DNA of 64,000 bases from an uncultured Rikenellaceae bacterium (GCA_944321925.1 CALUND010000011.1:124001-188000), one strand, 5' to 3'. Shown: positions 37,806 to 47,246, counted from the stretch's first letter. Numbers and translations are program-made. The notes: generated by a model from the sequence alone, not told the origin.

Positions 37806-39234
37806 AATCCCTTTCCATCTGCGTCTTTTCGCCGCACTGCTCCTATTTCTGGGGGTATTTTTCGTCTGTTTTTTCCTCTTGCAGTACCGTCGGGAACGGG
37901 ACTTCAAGGTCGAAATGCTGCACGCCCACATGCAGCACCTCAACCGACGGCTCAGCGAGGTACTGAAGACGGGCGACGATCCTGCCGAATGGTTGGAAAG
38001 AGAGAATGAGTCCTATCCGGAACCGTTCCGCATCACGCTGATCCGTCCCGACGGCCGTGTCGTCTTCGATTCCGAGGAGTCCCCGGAGCTGATGGACAAC
38101 CACCTCAGCCGACCGGAGGTACAGAGTGCCCTTCGACGCGGAAACGGCCATACCATCCGACGACTCTCTGCCAGCACCAGCGGAGACTACTTCTACTCGG
38201 CCACCCGTTGCGACTCACTCATCATCCGGTCGGCCCTGCCGTACGATTTCACCCTGCGCGAAGCACTTCGCGTCGACGACCATTTTCTCTGGTTCATGCT
38301 CGGCATAGGCGCTGCAGCGGTTTGTGCGGGCTATCTGATCTCCAGACGATTGGGCGAAAACATCGCGCGTCTGCGCCGATTCGCCCTCCGTGCCGACAAC
38401 GGAGAAGAGCCCCACGACATCGGGCCATTTCCTCACGACGATCTGGGCGAAATCTCCGAACACATCGTCCGGCTCTACACACAACTGAAGCACACGAAAG
38501 ATGCCCTGGAACAGGAACACAACCTGCTCCTCAATCAAAAAGAGGAACAGAGTCGGCTGAAAAAACAACTGACCCAGAACATCAGCCACGAGCTCAAAAC
38601 TCCCGTGAGCAGCATTCAAGGCTACCTGGAGACCATCCTCGACAACCCCAACCTCACTGCGGAACAGCGCAAAGATTTTCTCCGTAAAAGTTACACTCAA
38701 ACCGAACGGCTCGCCCACCTGCTCCGCGACATCTCCTCCCTGACGCGTATGGACGAAGCGGGCCGCATCATCGAAAAGGAGCCGCTCGACCTACGCACGG
38801 TCATCGACGAGGTGCTCGAAGAGACCGCCGTACAACGAAACGCGAAAGGCATCGCCGTCACGGAACGAATCGAAAAAACGCTCCCCATGTCGGGCAATCG
38901 AGAGATGCTCCACTCCATATTCCGCAACCTGATCGACAACGCAACGGCCTATTCAGGAGGCGACCGGATCCGGATTGTCCTGGAAGAGGAGACCGACGAC
39001 GAATATACGCTGCTCTTCGCCGACAACGGTGCCGGAGTGGGAGAGGAACATCTTGCCCGCCTGTTCGAACGATTCTACCGCATCGACAAGGGCAGAAGCC
39101 GATCGATGGGAGGTACAGGACTCGGTCTGGCCATCGTGAAAAATGCGGTAATCCTGCACGGAGGCTCCATCCATGCCTCTCTGCCCCGAGAAGGTGGACT
39201 CGCCTTTCATTTCACGCTCCGCAAACAGAGTTGA
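37789..39234 (+). CDS. Sensor histidine kinase, PhoR-like
   Basis: 481 residues. Membrane segment ~12-32, an extracytoplasmic sensor region ~33-163, second membrane segment ~166-184, HAMP-like linker, HisKA with His267 (NISHELKTPVSSIQGYLETI), and HATPase with N box (FRNLIDNATAYSGGD), G1 (ADNGAGV) and G2 (GGTGLGLAIV). It starts inside the response regulator gene (17-base overlap), so the pair is translationally coupled. The signal is unknown. Confidence 0.95.
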   Translation: MASKFRIPFHLRLFAALLLFLGVFFVCFFLLQYRRERDFKVEMLHAHMQHLNRRLSEVLKTGDDPAEWLERENESYPEPFRITLIRPDGRVVFDSEESPELMDNHLSRPEVQSALRRGNGHTIRRLSASTSGDYFYSATRCDSLIIRSALPYDFTLREALRVDDHFLWFMLGIGAAAVCAGYLISRRLGENIARLRRFALRADNGEEPHDIGPFPHDDLGEISEHIVRLYTQLKHTKDALEQEHNLLLNQKEEQSRLKKQLTQNISHELKTPVSSIQGYLETILDNPNLTAEQRKDFLRKSYTQTERLAHLLRDISSLTRMDEAGRIIEKEPLDLRTVIDEVLEETAVQRNAKGIAVTERIEKTLPMSGNREMLHSIFRNLIDNATAYSGGDRIRIVLEEETDDEYTLLFADNGAGVGEEHLARLFERFYRIDKGRSRSMGGTGLGLAIVKNAVILHGGSIHASLPREGGLAFHFTLRKQS

Positions 39235-39300
39235 TCGGGGAGAGACACCCTTCGAAACAGCAGTCGGACAGATCGTGCCATCCCGACGCCACGCAACAGA

Positions 39301-39336
39301 AGCCCCCGACTTCCATCGGGAAACCGGGGGCTTTTT
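39301..39336 (+). terminator. Intrinsic terminator of the two-component operon
   Basis: AGCCCCCG (39301-39308) pairs with CGGGGGCT (39325-39332), followed by TTTT. It lies between convergent genes and may serve both strands. Confidence 0.88.
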
Positions 39337-39356
39337 ACGAAGATTCAACGAAGCGG

Positions 39357-40550
39357 TCAATCGACCTCCAGATCGACATCGAACTTCTCTACCCAGGGCA
39401 ACCCCTGCGGACCGAGTTCCGCCAGGAAGGGATCGGGATCGAACTGCTCCACGTTGTAGACTCCGGCACCTTTCCAGAGTCCCTTTGCAAACATGGCGGC
39501 ACCCAAAGCGGCGGGTACACCTGTCGTATAGCTGACAGCCTGCGTTCCGGTCTCCCGGTAAGCCGCTTCGTGATCGCAGTTATTATAGATGTAGTAGGTC
39601 CGCTCTTTCCCATCCTTCACGCCCCGGATACGGCACCCGATGCTGGTCTGCCCGTGATAATTCTCTCCGAGCGACTTCGGATCGGGCAGCACCGCTTTCA
39701 GGAACTGAATCGGCACGATCTCCACACCGTTATAGACGATCGGATCGATCCGCGCCATTCCGATGTTCTGAATCACGCGCAGATGGGTGAGATACTCCTG
39801 TCCGAAGGTCATCCAGAATCGGGCGCGACGAATCGAGGGATAGTGCTTCACGAGCGATTCGAGCTCCTCGTGATAAATCAGATAGGACTCCCGCTCGCCG
39901 ATTTCGGGGTAGGTGAGCGGTTTGTGTATTTCGTGGGGCTCCGTCTCCACCCAGCGGCCGTTCTCCCAATAACGCCCCTTCTGGGTCACCTCCCGGATAT
40001 TGATTTCGGGATTGAAATTGGTGGCGAAAGCCATTCCATGATTTCCTGCATTGCAGTCGACGATATCGAGATACTGGATCTCGTCGAAATGGTGTTTGGC
40101 GGCATAGGCCACGAAAATGGCCGAAACACCCGGATCGAAGCCGCAACCCAAAATTGCCGTCAATCCTTTTTCGCGGAAACGATCGTGATAAGCCCACTGC
40201 CAGCTATATTCGAAATGGGCCTCGTCACGCGGCTCGTAGTTGGCCGTATCGAGGTAATTGACGCCGCATTCGAGACAGGCGTCCATGATCGTCAGGTCCT
40301 GATAGGGCAAGGCGACGTTGATTACGATATCGGGACGAAATTGCCGGAACAACTTGGTAAGTTCGGGTACGCTGTCGGCATCGACCTGTGCGGTACGGAT
40401 ACGTCCGCCTCCCACGGCCTCGGCAATCGCATCGCACTTGGACTTTGTGCGACTGGCAAGCATAATTTCACTGAAAACAGGGTTGGCAGCCACCTTGTGG
40501 GCAACCACGGTTCCGACACCTCCGGCGCCGATGATCAAAACTTTTGTCAT
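39357..40550 (-). CDS. Saccharopine dehydrogenase family (probable carboxynorspermidine synthase)
   Basis: 397 residues from MTKVLIIGAGGVGTVVAHK at 40550; an earlier in-frame ATG lies within the promoter and is rejected. The Rossmann nucleotide site is GAGGVG; further blocks are VNVALPYQDLTIMDACLECG, YLDTANYEPRD and GCGFDPGVSAIFVAYA. This subgroup (LYS1-like in bacteria) reduces the Schiff base of an aldehyde and a diamine in the alternative norspermidine/spermidine route. The partner decarboxylase is not in the window. Confidence 0.85.
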   Translation of the reverse strand: MTKVLIIGAGGVGTVVAHKVAANPVFSEIMLASRTKSKCDAIAEAVGGGRIRTAQVDADSVPELTKLFRQFRPDIVINVALPYQDLTIMDACLECGVNYLDTANYEPRDEAHFEYSWQWAYHDRFREKGLTAILGCGFDPGVSAIFVAYAAKHHFDEIQYLDIVDCNAGNHGMAFATNFNPEINIREVTQKGRYWENGRWVETEPHEIHKPLTYPEIGERESYLIYHEELESLVKHYPSIRRARFWMTFGQEYLTHLRVIQNIGMARIDPIVYNGVEIVPIQFLKAVLPDPKSLGENYHGQTSIGCRIRGVKDGKERTYYIYNNCDHEAAYRETGTQAVSYTTGVPAALGAAMFAKGLWKGAGVYNVEQFDPDPFLAELGPQGLPWVEKFDVDLEVD

Positions 40551-40580
40551 GTTCGAGTCAACAAATAATTCGATTTCCGA

Positions 40581-40612
40581 CAAAAGTATCACATTTATTT
40601 TGGTAAAACAAA
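40581..40612 (-). promoter_or_regulatory. Promoter of the saccharopine dehydrogenase-like gene
   Basis: Minus strand: TTTG (40609-40612), 20 bases, TACTTTTG (40581-40588), 31 bases before the start codon. It overlaps the oppositely directed tRNA-Lys promoter. Confidence 0.75.
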
Positions 40613-40630
40613 AATATTACCTTACATTTG
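40599..40630 (+). promoter_or_regulatory. Promoter of tRNA-Lys
   Basis: TTTG (40599-40602), 20 bases, TACATTTG (40623-40630), 20 bases before the tRNA 5' end. Its -33 box lies inside the spacer of the divergent promoter at 40581-40612. Confidence 0.75.
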
Positions 40631-40650
40631 CACCACCAAAAACAAAGGTC

Positions 40651-40723
40651 GATTCAGTAGCTCAGCAGGTAGAGCACATCCCTTTTAAGGATGGGGTCCT
40701 GGGTTCGAGCCCCAGCTGGATCA
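40651..40723 (+). tRNA. tRNA-Lys (anticodon TTT)
   Basis: Full cloverleaf of 73 bases: acceptor GATTCAG/CTGGATC (one G-U pair), D arm GCTC-GAGC, anticodon arm CATCC-CTTTTAA-GGATG with anticodon TTT, T arm CTGGG-TTCGAGC-CCCAG, discriminator A. The CCA end is not encoded. Confidence 0.97.
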
Positions 40724-40756
40724 CAGAGCGGCAAGACAAAGCCCGTTGAATTGAGC

Positions 40757-40792
40757 AACTCCTGCAATATCAAAATATTGTGGGAGTTTTTT
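40757..40792 (+). terminator. Terminator after tRNA-Lys
   Basis: AACTCCtGCAATAT (40757-40770) pairs with ATATTGtGGGAGTT (40774-40787), then a T-run to 40792. The rest of 40793-41015 is AT-rich with only a small GGTTCTG/CAGAACC inverted repeat (40817-40842); no clear promoter for the pilus cluster was found. Confidence 0.85.
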
Positions 40793-41015
40793 CTTTCCAT
40801 GGTCAAAACCGGAAGAGGTTCTGAATAACATCATCCAGAACCATATCATGATCGCACCACGATTCTTTCTTATCCGAACATTTTCTAGAATAATCCAACA
40901 CACCCTTCAATCAATACGCAACGAGCAAAAACCCTTTGCTACGTATCTCAGGCATCAAATTTGAGAATTAACGAGCGATTCAAATATACAGGGGTCTCGA
41001 AAAACAATCTGTTGG

Positions 41016-41569
41016 ATGAGTCGGATAAGAAATATATTATTCGCAGCGACAATCTTTTGGAGTCTTTCGCAAACCGAGAATTTGCAGGCACAAGATTTTG
41101 CAGTGAAAACCAACACACTCTATTTGGCAACGCTAACTACGAACATCGGTATCGAGTTTGCCATAAACCACAAGACGACTTTAGAACTTTCCGGCGCATA
41201 CAAGCCATGGACAGTTCGCAAAAATACAAATATCCGATTGTGGCTTATACAACCAGAAGGACGCTATTGGTTATGCGAAACTTTCGAAGGGCATTTTTTC
41301 GGAACGCATCTTCACGGAGCACAATATTACGCCCGTCACAAAGGAAAAATATTACGATGGCTATCTAATCGGAGGGGGGGGGATTTACGTACGGTTACGC
41401 TTGGATTCTGACTCCACGCTGGAATCTGGAAGCTCTGATAGGTGTAGGATATGCGAGACTTTGGTATAAAGAACGGCCGGATTTACCATGTGCAAAATGC
41501 GCAACGAATAAAAAACGAAATTACTTCGGCCCTACAAAAATAGCTCTTTCGATCGCTTATCTGTTCTAA
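41016..41569 (+). pseudogene. DUF3575 family outer-membrane protein, frameshifted at A5 and G9 runs
   Basis: Begins MSRIRNILFAATIFWSLSQT (signal peptide), then KTNTLYLATLTTNIGIEFAI and SGAYKPW in frame. The frame must shift at the A5 run (41345-41349) to read KYYDGYLIGGGG, and again at the G9 run (41374-41382) to read FTYGYAWILTPRWNLEALIG, then the GYARLWY and NYFGPTKIALSIAYLF ending. Both shifts equal one extra base, and removing them restores 183 codons, the usual DUF3575 length. DUF3575 genes often open Mfa-type pilus loci in this phylum. It may be phase-variable, decayed or mis-sequenced. Confidence 0.8.
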
Positions 41570-41582
41570 CAACTTTCGCAAC

Positions 41583-43349
41583 ATGAAAACGACAAAATGC
41601 ATGCTTTGGCTTCTGGGAGGGATACTATTCGGTAGTATCGCCGGATGTGCGCCTTTACAGCAACCGAAGAGCATCTCTGTCGCTTCTGTCGAAACTTTAA
41701 CACCCGATACGACTTCAAACATCCAGATTAAAACCATAATCCAGATTCCGGAAAAATCTTTTTCACGTCGAAGTCGTCTTATAATCCAACCTCTACTCAT
41801 ACAAGAAGACAGCATTGTGGAGCACTTTTCTCCCGTGGTTCTCGATGCACCTATTTGGGCAAAGAAAATCGATCGGGCCGAACGATTCTCTGGACAATCA
41901 GACTCCCTGACACCATTCGCCCGACGCGTAAATCCGACTCATTTCATCCAAATCCCCTACACAGCCTCTACATCAGTTCCACAAAATGGGAAAGGCGGTC
42001 AAGTAGTTGCAATACTTTCAACCTACGGCTGCGGAGCGTGTGAAATTATTGACACCGTGGAGATGGCTCGGATCTCCGACGTAACATCACTATTGAATCC
42101 GACCCAAAGTTTTCGACTCATTTGGATTGAACCACAATTTGTCATACGTCCTAAAATCGTAAAAGGAGACGGAGAAGCATTACTCCGATTCCCGATCAAC
42201 CGACATAACATCGATCCGGCTTTGGGAAAGAATCGTGAGGAGCTGACAAAAATGCTCTCTGCTTTGCAAAAAATAATGGAGGATTCGTTGGCCTCTCTTG
42301 CCAATTTGACAATTGAAGGCATGGCATCTGCCGACGGGCCCTATGATTACAATGTGGTTTTAGCACGCAGGAGAGCCAACGCTGCAAAAGAGTGGCTAAT
42401 TGCTCGATTGAATCTCTCTCCGGCACAAGCCAGCCTCATACAAACGGGCTCGCGTCCAGAAGGCTGGAATCCGGTACTTGAAGCCATGAAAAGCGATGGG
42501 CATCCTGACACATTGCTTCTCGAATCCATTCTGAATCGTTGTGCCGGGGAAAACGATGATGTCGCCGAACATTACATTCGCAAACTTAGCTGCTGGCCCG
42601 AGATACGCAACCGCTATCTGCAAAAAGACCGTAAAGTAAAATACGAATATACCTGTACGATAAAGAGTTTTTCCTCCGACGAAGAAATACGGCTCATGTA
42701 CGACAAGCGATCTGAAACACTCAACGAAGAAGAAATGATGCGGGTAACCGCTCTTCAACCTACTCTCGAAACCAAAATAGAGGTATACAAAACGATGCTT
42801 CATTATTTTCCGCAATCATCTGTCGCTGCAAACAATCTTGCGATACTCCTTCTTCAACAAAAACATCCGGATGAAGCCTGGAAAATAATCGCACCGTTGC
42901 CAAACGCTTCTCCTGAGCTGCTTAATACGAAGGCCGCTATTCTCGTACAAAAAAACGACCACCGGAAAGCGCTGGAAATTCTTAAAACAATCGACTCTCT
43001 GCCTGAAGTCCGCTATAATTTGGGATTGCTATTGGGAGCAAACGGCTGTCATGAAGCCGCCTATATGCTGCTGAAAGAGTTCGAGACCACCGATGCTGCA
43101 CTTACAGCTCTTGCAACAAATCGCAATACAGAAGCTGCGAGCATAATGGCTATCAACGACGATACATCGCCTCGTGCAGAATACGTTCGTGCACTGATTG
43201 CCGCACGACAAGGAAATGTTCCAGCCCTTTTGAAACATCTCTCACATGCCGTATCCGAAGAATGTTTCCTCAATCGAGCCCTTAGTGAGGCCGACTTCAT
43301 TCCCTATGCAAATAGGCAGGATTTTATCGCACTAATAAAGGAAAAGTAG
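41583..43349 (+). CDS. DUF3868/OmpA/TPR lipoprotein of the pilus cluster
   Basis: 588 residues. Lipobox SIAGC (Cys22). An N-terminal DUF3868-like part is followed by an OmpA-like stretch at ~240-280 (LTIEGMASADGPYDYNVVLA RRRANAAKEW), which could grip peptidoglycan, and TPR-like repeats at ~425-520 (NNLAILLLQQKHPDEAWKII, KALEILKTIDSLPEVRYNLG). Genes of this make-up lie beside FimB/Mfa2 genes in many Bacteroidota. Intact. It starts 13 bases after the DUF3575 stop. Confidence 0.82.
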   Translation: MKTTKCMLWLLGGILFGSIAGCAPLQQPKSISVASVETLTPDTTSNIQIKTIIQIPEKSFSRRSRLIIQPLLIQEDSIVEHFSPVVLDAPIWAKKIDRAERFSGQSDSLTPFARRVNPTHFIQIPYTASTSVPQNGKGGQVVAILSTYGCGACEIIDTVEMARISDVTSLLNPTQSFRLIWIEPQFVIRPKIVKGDGEALLRFPINRHNIDPALGKNREELTKMLSALQKIMEDSLASLANLTIEGMASADGPYDYNVVLARRRANAAKEWLIARLNLSPAQASLIQTGSRPEGWNPVLEAMKSDGHPDTLLLESILNRCAGENDDVAEHYIRKLSCWPEIRNRYLQKDRKVKYEYTCTIKSFSSDEEIRLMYDKRSETLNEEEMMRVTALQPTLETKIEVYKTMLHYFPQSSVAANNLAILLLQQKHPDEAWKIIAPLPNASPELLNTKAAILVQKNDHRKALEILKTIDSLPEVRYNLGLLLGANGCHEAAYMLLKEFETTDAALTALATNRNTEAASIMAINDDTSPRAEYVRALIAARQGNVPALLKHLSHAVSEECFLNRALSEADFIPYANRQDFIALIKEK

Positions 43350-43364
43350 TAAGAGGAGGTGCGA

Positions 43365-44286
43365 ATGAATAGGTTCGCTCAAATAGTTGTGATAAGCACT
43401 ATGTGTATGATCGCCATGAGTTGCATCCGCGAATCGTTACCACCATGTCCGTCTTTAAGCATCTCTTAACCGTCAAGGACAAAAATTATTTCAACATTGA
43501 CGATGCCGTGAAACTCGGGCTAATGGAACGCAAGGCCGACAGTCTTCCTTTTCGCGAATATATTCATTCTCTATATTATATTCTTCACAACGAAGCTGGA
43601 CAGGTTATTGTCGAGCAACGCAACATACAGATCGAAAATGACGATCAGACTCTAAATATCAACATTCCCACGACACTTCCTTACGGGAAATATACCCTAA
43701 CGGCATGGGGAAATATGGATGGGGAAGAATCTCTCGGAGAAAATGCCTCTCAAGCCGGTATGGAATCGGCAGGCACCGCAACAAACGACATCTACCTGGG
43801 TTGTAAAACATTCGACTACCAATACGGAGCCGAAAACCACACCTTAGAACTGGAACGCACAAAAGGGAATCTGCTCATCAAAGCCGAAGGGCTTCCTGAC
43901 AATATCGATTTTTCAACCAAAAACATCGATGGTGTTTACGGAGTCGTAGACAATGGATTCACCTATTCCAAACCAACAAATGTCCAGACAGAGCTCGATT
44001 GGACTGTACAAAACGACATTCAGACCCAAACGCTCATGTGTCCATCAGAATCATTCGAAGGTTCGGCACTCAATCTCGTTTTTTTGACAAATCGCAACTC
44101 GACACTTCTACTCGAGCAACACTCTATCCTTCTCTCTCTCCGCAGGATATAAATATCACCATGGGTCGAAACGAAATCACGATTCTGAGATATGTCTATC
44201 AAGAGAGCGATAACGGTGCAGATTTTGATATTTACATTAGGGTAAATGGCAACTGGGAGTTGTTGCATGAAATGGAGATAGATTAA
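43365..44286 (+). pseudogene. FimB/Mfa2-like fimbrial anchor, two frameshifts
   Basis: Preceded by a GAGGAGG-like site. Starts MNRFAQIVVISTMCMIAMSC with a lipobox-like Cys20 and IRESLPPCP, typical of Mfa2, then stops at 43467. Restoring one T at the TT of 43466-43467 gives ISLTVKDKNYFNIDDAVKLG and the main body. A second one-base loss near the T7 run (44079-44085) leads to a premature stop at 44150; the other frame continues TLYPSLSPQDINITMGRNEI and ends NGNWELLHEMEID. With both T restored the gene is 307 codons, a normal length. As read, no functional anchor is made. Confidence 0.78.
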
Positions 44287-44344
44287 CAAATGAATCTTTT
44301 ATTAAAACCGATATAGACACTTTTTTCAATCAAATTTCCTTGTC

Positions 44345-45630
44345 ATGAAAAAAATTTACCTTTGGGGAATCGCCCTGATGGGATCATGGGCATTCCAAGC
44401 GTGTTCCAACGCGGATGAACAAGCGGAAAACTGGGGGGGGGGACAAACAACGATCAGATCATTACGCTGGCCGTCTCCAATAGCAACAGTTCCTCCACAC
44501 GAGCCGGACGGCCACTGCTCAGTTCTGCCGCCGACCAAACCATCGAAAATGTAGTTGTATATGTAGTCAATGCTTCCGACAATTCGATTGTCGCTACAAA
44601 AACTTTCAACGACTGGCAAAACGAATCGGCCGATTATAGAACCGATGACGGACGTTACGCAGAGTTTTTGCTCGATAACAAACTCGAAGACGGTAATTAC
44701 CGGATCTTCGCTGTGGGATATCACGACGGCAGCAGTTATGGCGATATTACGGCTGCACTCGTTTCAGGTAGTACATTCCAAGAGAATGCCATACTAACAT
44801 TAAATGCCGACAACGGTGCAGAAGAGCTTTTTGCTGGATCGACCGAATCATTTGCTGTTCAGAAGGCTCTGGGATTCAAAAAAGAGATTATTTTAAACCG
44901 TCAGGTAGCCGGTGTTTATGTTTACGCAAAAGACATCCCCTATATCGAGAATGCGTCGATGCTGAAACTGGTTGCTTCGGACGAAAATAACCAACTTGTA
45001 CTGGGGCAATTTGCCAATCTCGACATGACGGACAACGGAACGGGCAGCGGAATTTCAACCGCTGTTGTAAACGGAACATCCACGGCTCCGGAGTTCGATA
45101 AAACACTTACGACGATTGATCTGACCGACTGGTTCACGACCTTGGAGGACGCCAATGGAGATAACCTTATCGACACAGGATTAAATTACTCGAATTGGCA
45201 GAAACCGAGCCAATACAACGGCGCAGCAACTTTCGAAAAAGGGTCGGTATTTAGCGGCGCATTCGTTATCCCCTTCGCCAAGGTAGACATGGCCCAAACT
45301 TTAAAACTCCAACTAACAACTGCCTCAGGTGACGTAAAACGCGAATGGAACGTCAATTTGCCAACCACCGACCCCTATACACTCTATACATGGAACGGTG
45401 CAGACTTCGGCAGCGGCGTCTCTGTCACCGAAGACGGAAACTCCTACAATATCGTTCGCAACCATCTTTATGGCTTAGGAACCCGCGAACAAAATGATCC
45501 CGGCGATGGATCGGATACCGAACCGACTCCAGGTGATAACGACGATCCGATCTCTCTCAATAACAAGCATGAACTCAAATTGATCGTCAACGACAACTGG
45601 GAAGTTATCCATGACATGGAGTTGGATTAA
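44345..45630 (+). CDS. Major fimbrillin-like subunit, out of frame at a G10 tract
   Basis: Starts MKKIYLWGIALMGSWAFQAC (lipoprotein signal, Cys20). A run of ten G (44433-44442) at codons 30-33 leads to a stop at 44552; with 8 or 11 G the frame runs on as TNNDQIITLAVSNSNSSSTR to 45630, ~428 residues. The body is Mfa1/FimA-like: NVVVYVVNASDNSIVATKTF, NRQVAGVYVYAKDIPYIENA, then YNIVRNHLYGLGTREQND and the C-terminal strand LIVNDNWEVIHDMELD used for donor-strand assembly in type V pili. Likely the stalk subunit, in the OFF state here. Confidence 0.8.
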
Positions 45631-45641
45631 TATTTTTCTCG

Positions 45642-45682
45642 ACAGATCGGTACCGCCCTTAAAAAGAACGGTACCGATCTGT
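45642..45682 (+). other. Strong hairpin between the major fimbrillin and accessory subunit genes
   Basis: Perfect 14-bp stem ACAGATCGGTACCG (45642-45655) / CGGTACCGATCTGT (45669-45682). Only a weak T/C-rich stretch follows, so it may be a leaky terminator or a 3' stabiliser that makes the major subunit mRNA more abundant than the downstream genes. Confidence 0.8.
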
Positions 45683-45767
45683 TCTCCTTATTCCATTTCA
45701 GGGCAGGCCTCATGATCGATTCCTGAGAGCAAATACAGCATCGGATTCCGTTGATAATATGGAGCAC

Positions 45768-47201
45768 ATGAAACGTTTCAAACACATACCCATAGGCATC
45801 ATTATCACTATGATAATTTGTATTGTCGGATGTAATGATGTTCAGACCGAACTGGGTTCTAATCCCGTTTCTGAGCAACAGTTCATCGTCGCAGTTGAGA
45901 GCATGGGAGAACTATTCACCGGCGGCGAAGGAGTAATTGCGCCTCTCACGTCGACACGACGCCCCATATCAAGTGTGGCTCCGACGCAAACTTTCGATAA
46001 ATTGAGCATCATCATCGTAGAATATCAAACACCAGCCAAAATAGTCTACAAACACACCATCGACAACTGGAGCAGCCCTAATAACATGGCCAGCATACCT
46101 TGGAGCCTGGAAAGCGGACAAGGGCGTTATGCGATCGTTACACTCAGCGGCAATGAATGTCTTACCGAAGGCAAATCATACATGGCATATGCAATCGGAT
46201 ATCAATCAGAAACCTTCGGTAATTTTGAACCCTTTTCGGGTTTCGAAGTAGGCGATGTGTACAATCGTACGGAGGTTGCGTCCGTGCCATTGGGAGGTTC
46301 GGCTGAAGAGATCTTTGCCGGAGCAGAGATGTTCTTGGTCAAAAACGGAGCTATTCTTTCTGGACGTAGTGACGGAGCAAATGCTGGTCAAGGAGTATTG
46401 ATTGCACGACGACAAGTTGCCGGAACATTCGGTTACTTTACACGCATTCCAGTCATGGAGAACGGCATTTCGGTTGCAAAACTCCGACTAGTCGCCACAC
46501 GACGCAATCAAACTATTATTTTCGGTGGATTTCGAGGATTAGACGATGCTTACGATTTCAGCAAAGATAACGTTATCAACGGCATGAATCCGCGTACTGA
46601 CTATGATGCCCGATTAGCTGGGTCATCATACAACAATGCTTTCGAAGTCTATGGGATCGATCTCAACAAATGGTTTCCGGGAAACCCTCAAGATCCCAGG
46701 CTTCCCTATGACATGAACAACGACGGATACCTCGATGCCGAAGACACGAACTGGCAAACCGATCAAAAGATGTATCCGCAAGGAACCATCTCTTTGCCGC
46801 GTGGGACAATTTTTGGCGAAAAATTCTGGATAGCAGTAGACATGACACAAGTCAATCCTGATCTTTCAATCCCCACCTTTCAAATGCAATTACTTGATGC
46901 GGACGGCCATATTATCAAATATTGGGATGTCGTATTACAAGATTTCGAAAGTGCCGGAGAGAATCGTACTCTGGTTTCTCTGCCAAATGGAGTAGAAGGA
47001 CGAACACAGATCTCTCAAGTTGAAAATCTGGACACGGAAACCTGTTTCAGCATTGTGCGTAATCGGCTTTATGCTATGGGAGAAAAAAACCATTCGCAAA
47101 GTTACGGCGAAGATGTGCCAGTCGATCTGAGTGTAGCCGATGTATTGGTATTGAATGCCAACCACGAATGGCAGATTCAAAACTCTATCATATTCAATTG
47201 A
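45768..47201 (+). CDS. Accessory fimbrial subunit (Mfa-like lipoprotein)
   Basis: 477 residues from MKRFKHIPIGIIITMIICIV (lipobox IVGC, Cys22); a start three codons earlier is possible. It shares the fimbrillin layout with the preceding gene: EEIFAGAEMFLVKNGAILSG, RRQVAGTFGYFTRIPVMENG, CFSIVRNRLYAMGEKNHSQS and a C-terminal strand VLNANHEWQIQNSIIFN. The reading frame is intact. Probably a minor or tip-proximal subunit. Confidence 0.82.
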   Translation: MKRFKHIPIGIIITMIICIVGCNDVQTELGSNPVSEQQFIVAVESMGELFTGGEGVIAPLTSTRRPISSVAPTQTFDKLSIIIVEYQTPAKIVYKHTIDNWSSPNNMASIPWSLESGQGRYAIVTLSGNECLTEGKSYMAYAIGYQSETFGNFEPFSGFEVGDVYNRTEVASVPLGGSAEEIFAGAEMFLVKNGAILSGRSDGANAGQGVLIARRQVAGTFGYFTRIPVMENGISVAKLRLVATRRNQTIIFGGFRGLDDAYDFSKDNVINGMNPRTDYDARLAGSSYNNAFEVYGIDLNKWFPGNPQDPRLPYDMNNDGYLDAEDTNWQTDQKMYPQGTISLPRGTIFGEKFWIAVDMTQVNPDLSIPTFQMQLLDADGHIIKYWDVVLQDFESAGENRTLVSLPNGVEGRTQISQVENLDTETCFSIVRNRLYAMGEKNHSQSYGEDVPVDLSVADVLVLNANHEWQIQNSIIFN

Positions 47202-47246
47202 TTGACCGGCCATATCTTCTGAGAACCGAATAATTCCACGTTTGTC

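Noticed and set aside
40651..40723. tRNA-Lys as the attachment site of an integrated element carrying the pilus cluster
   Set aside because: I found no integrase, no excision gene and no second copy of the tRNA 3' end downstream.
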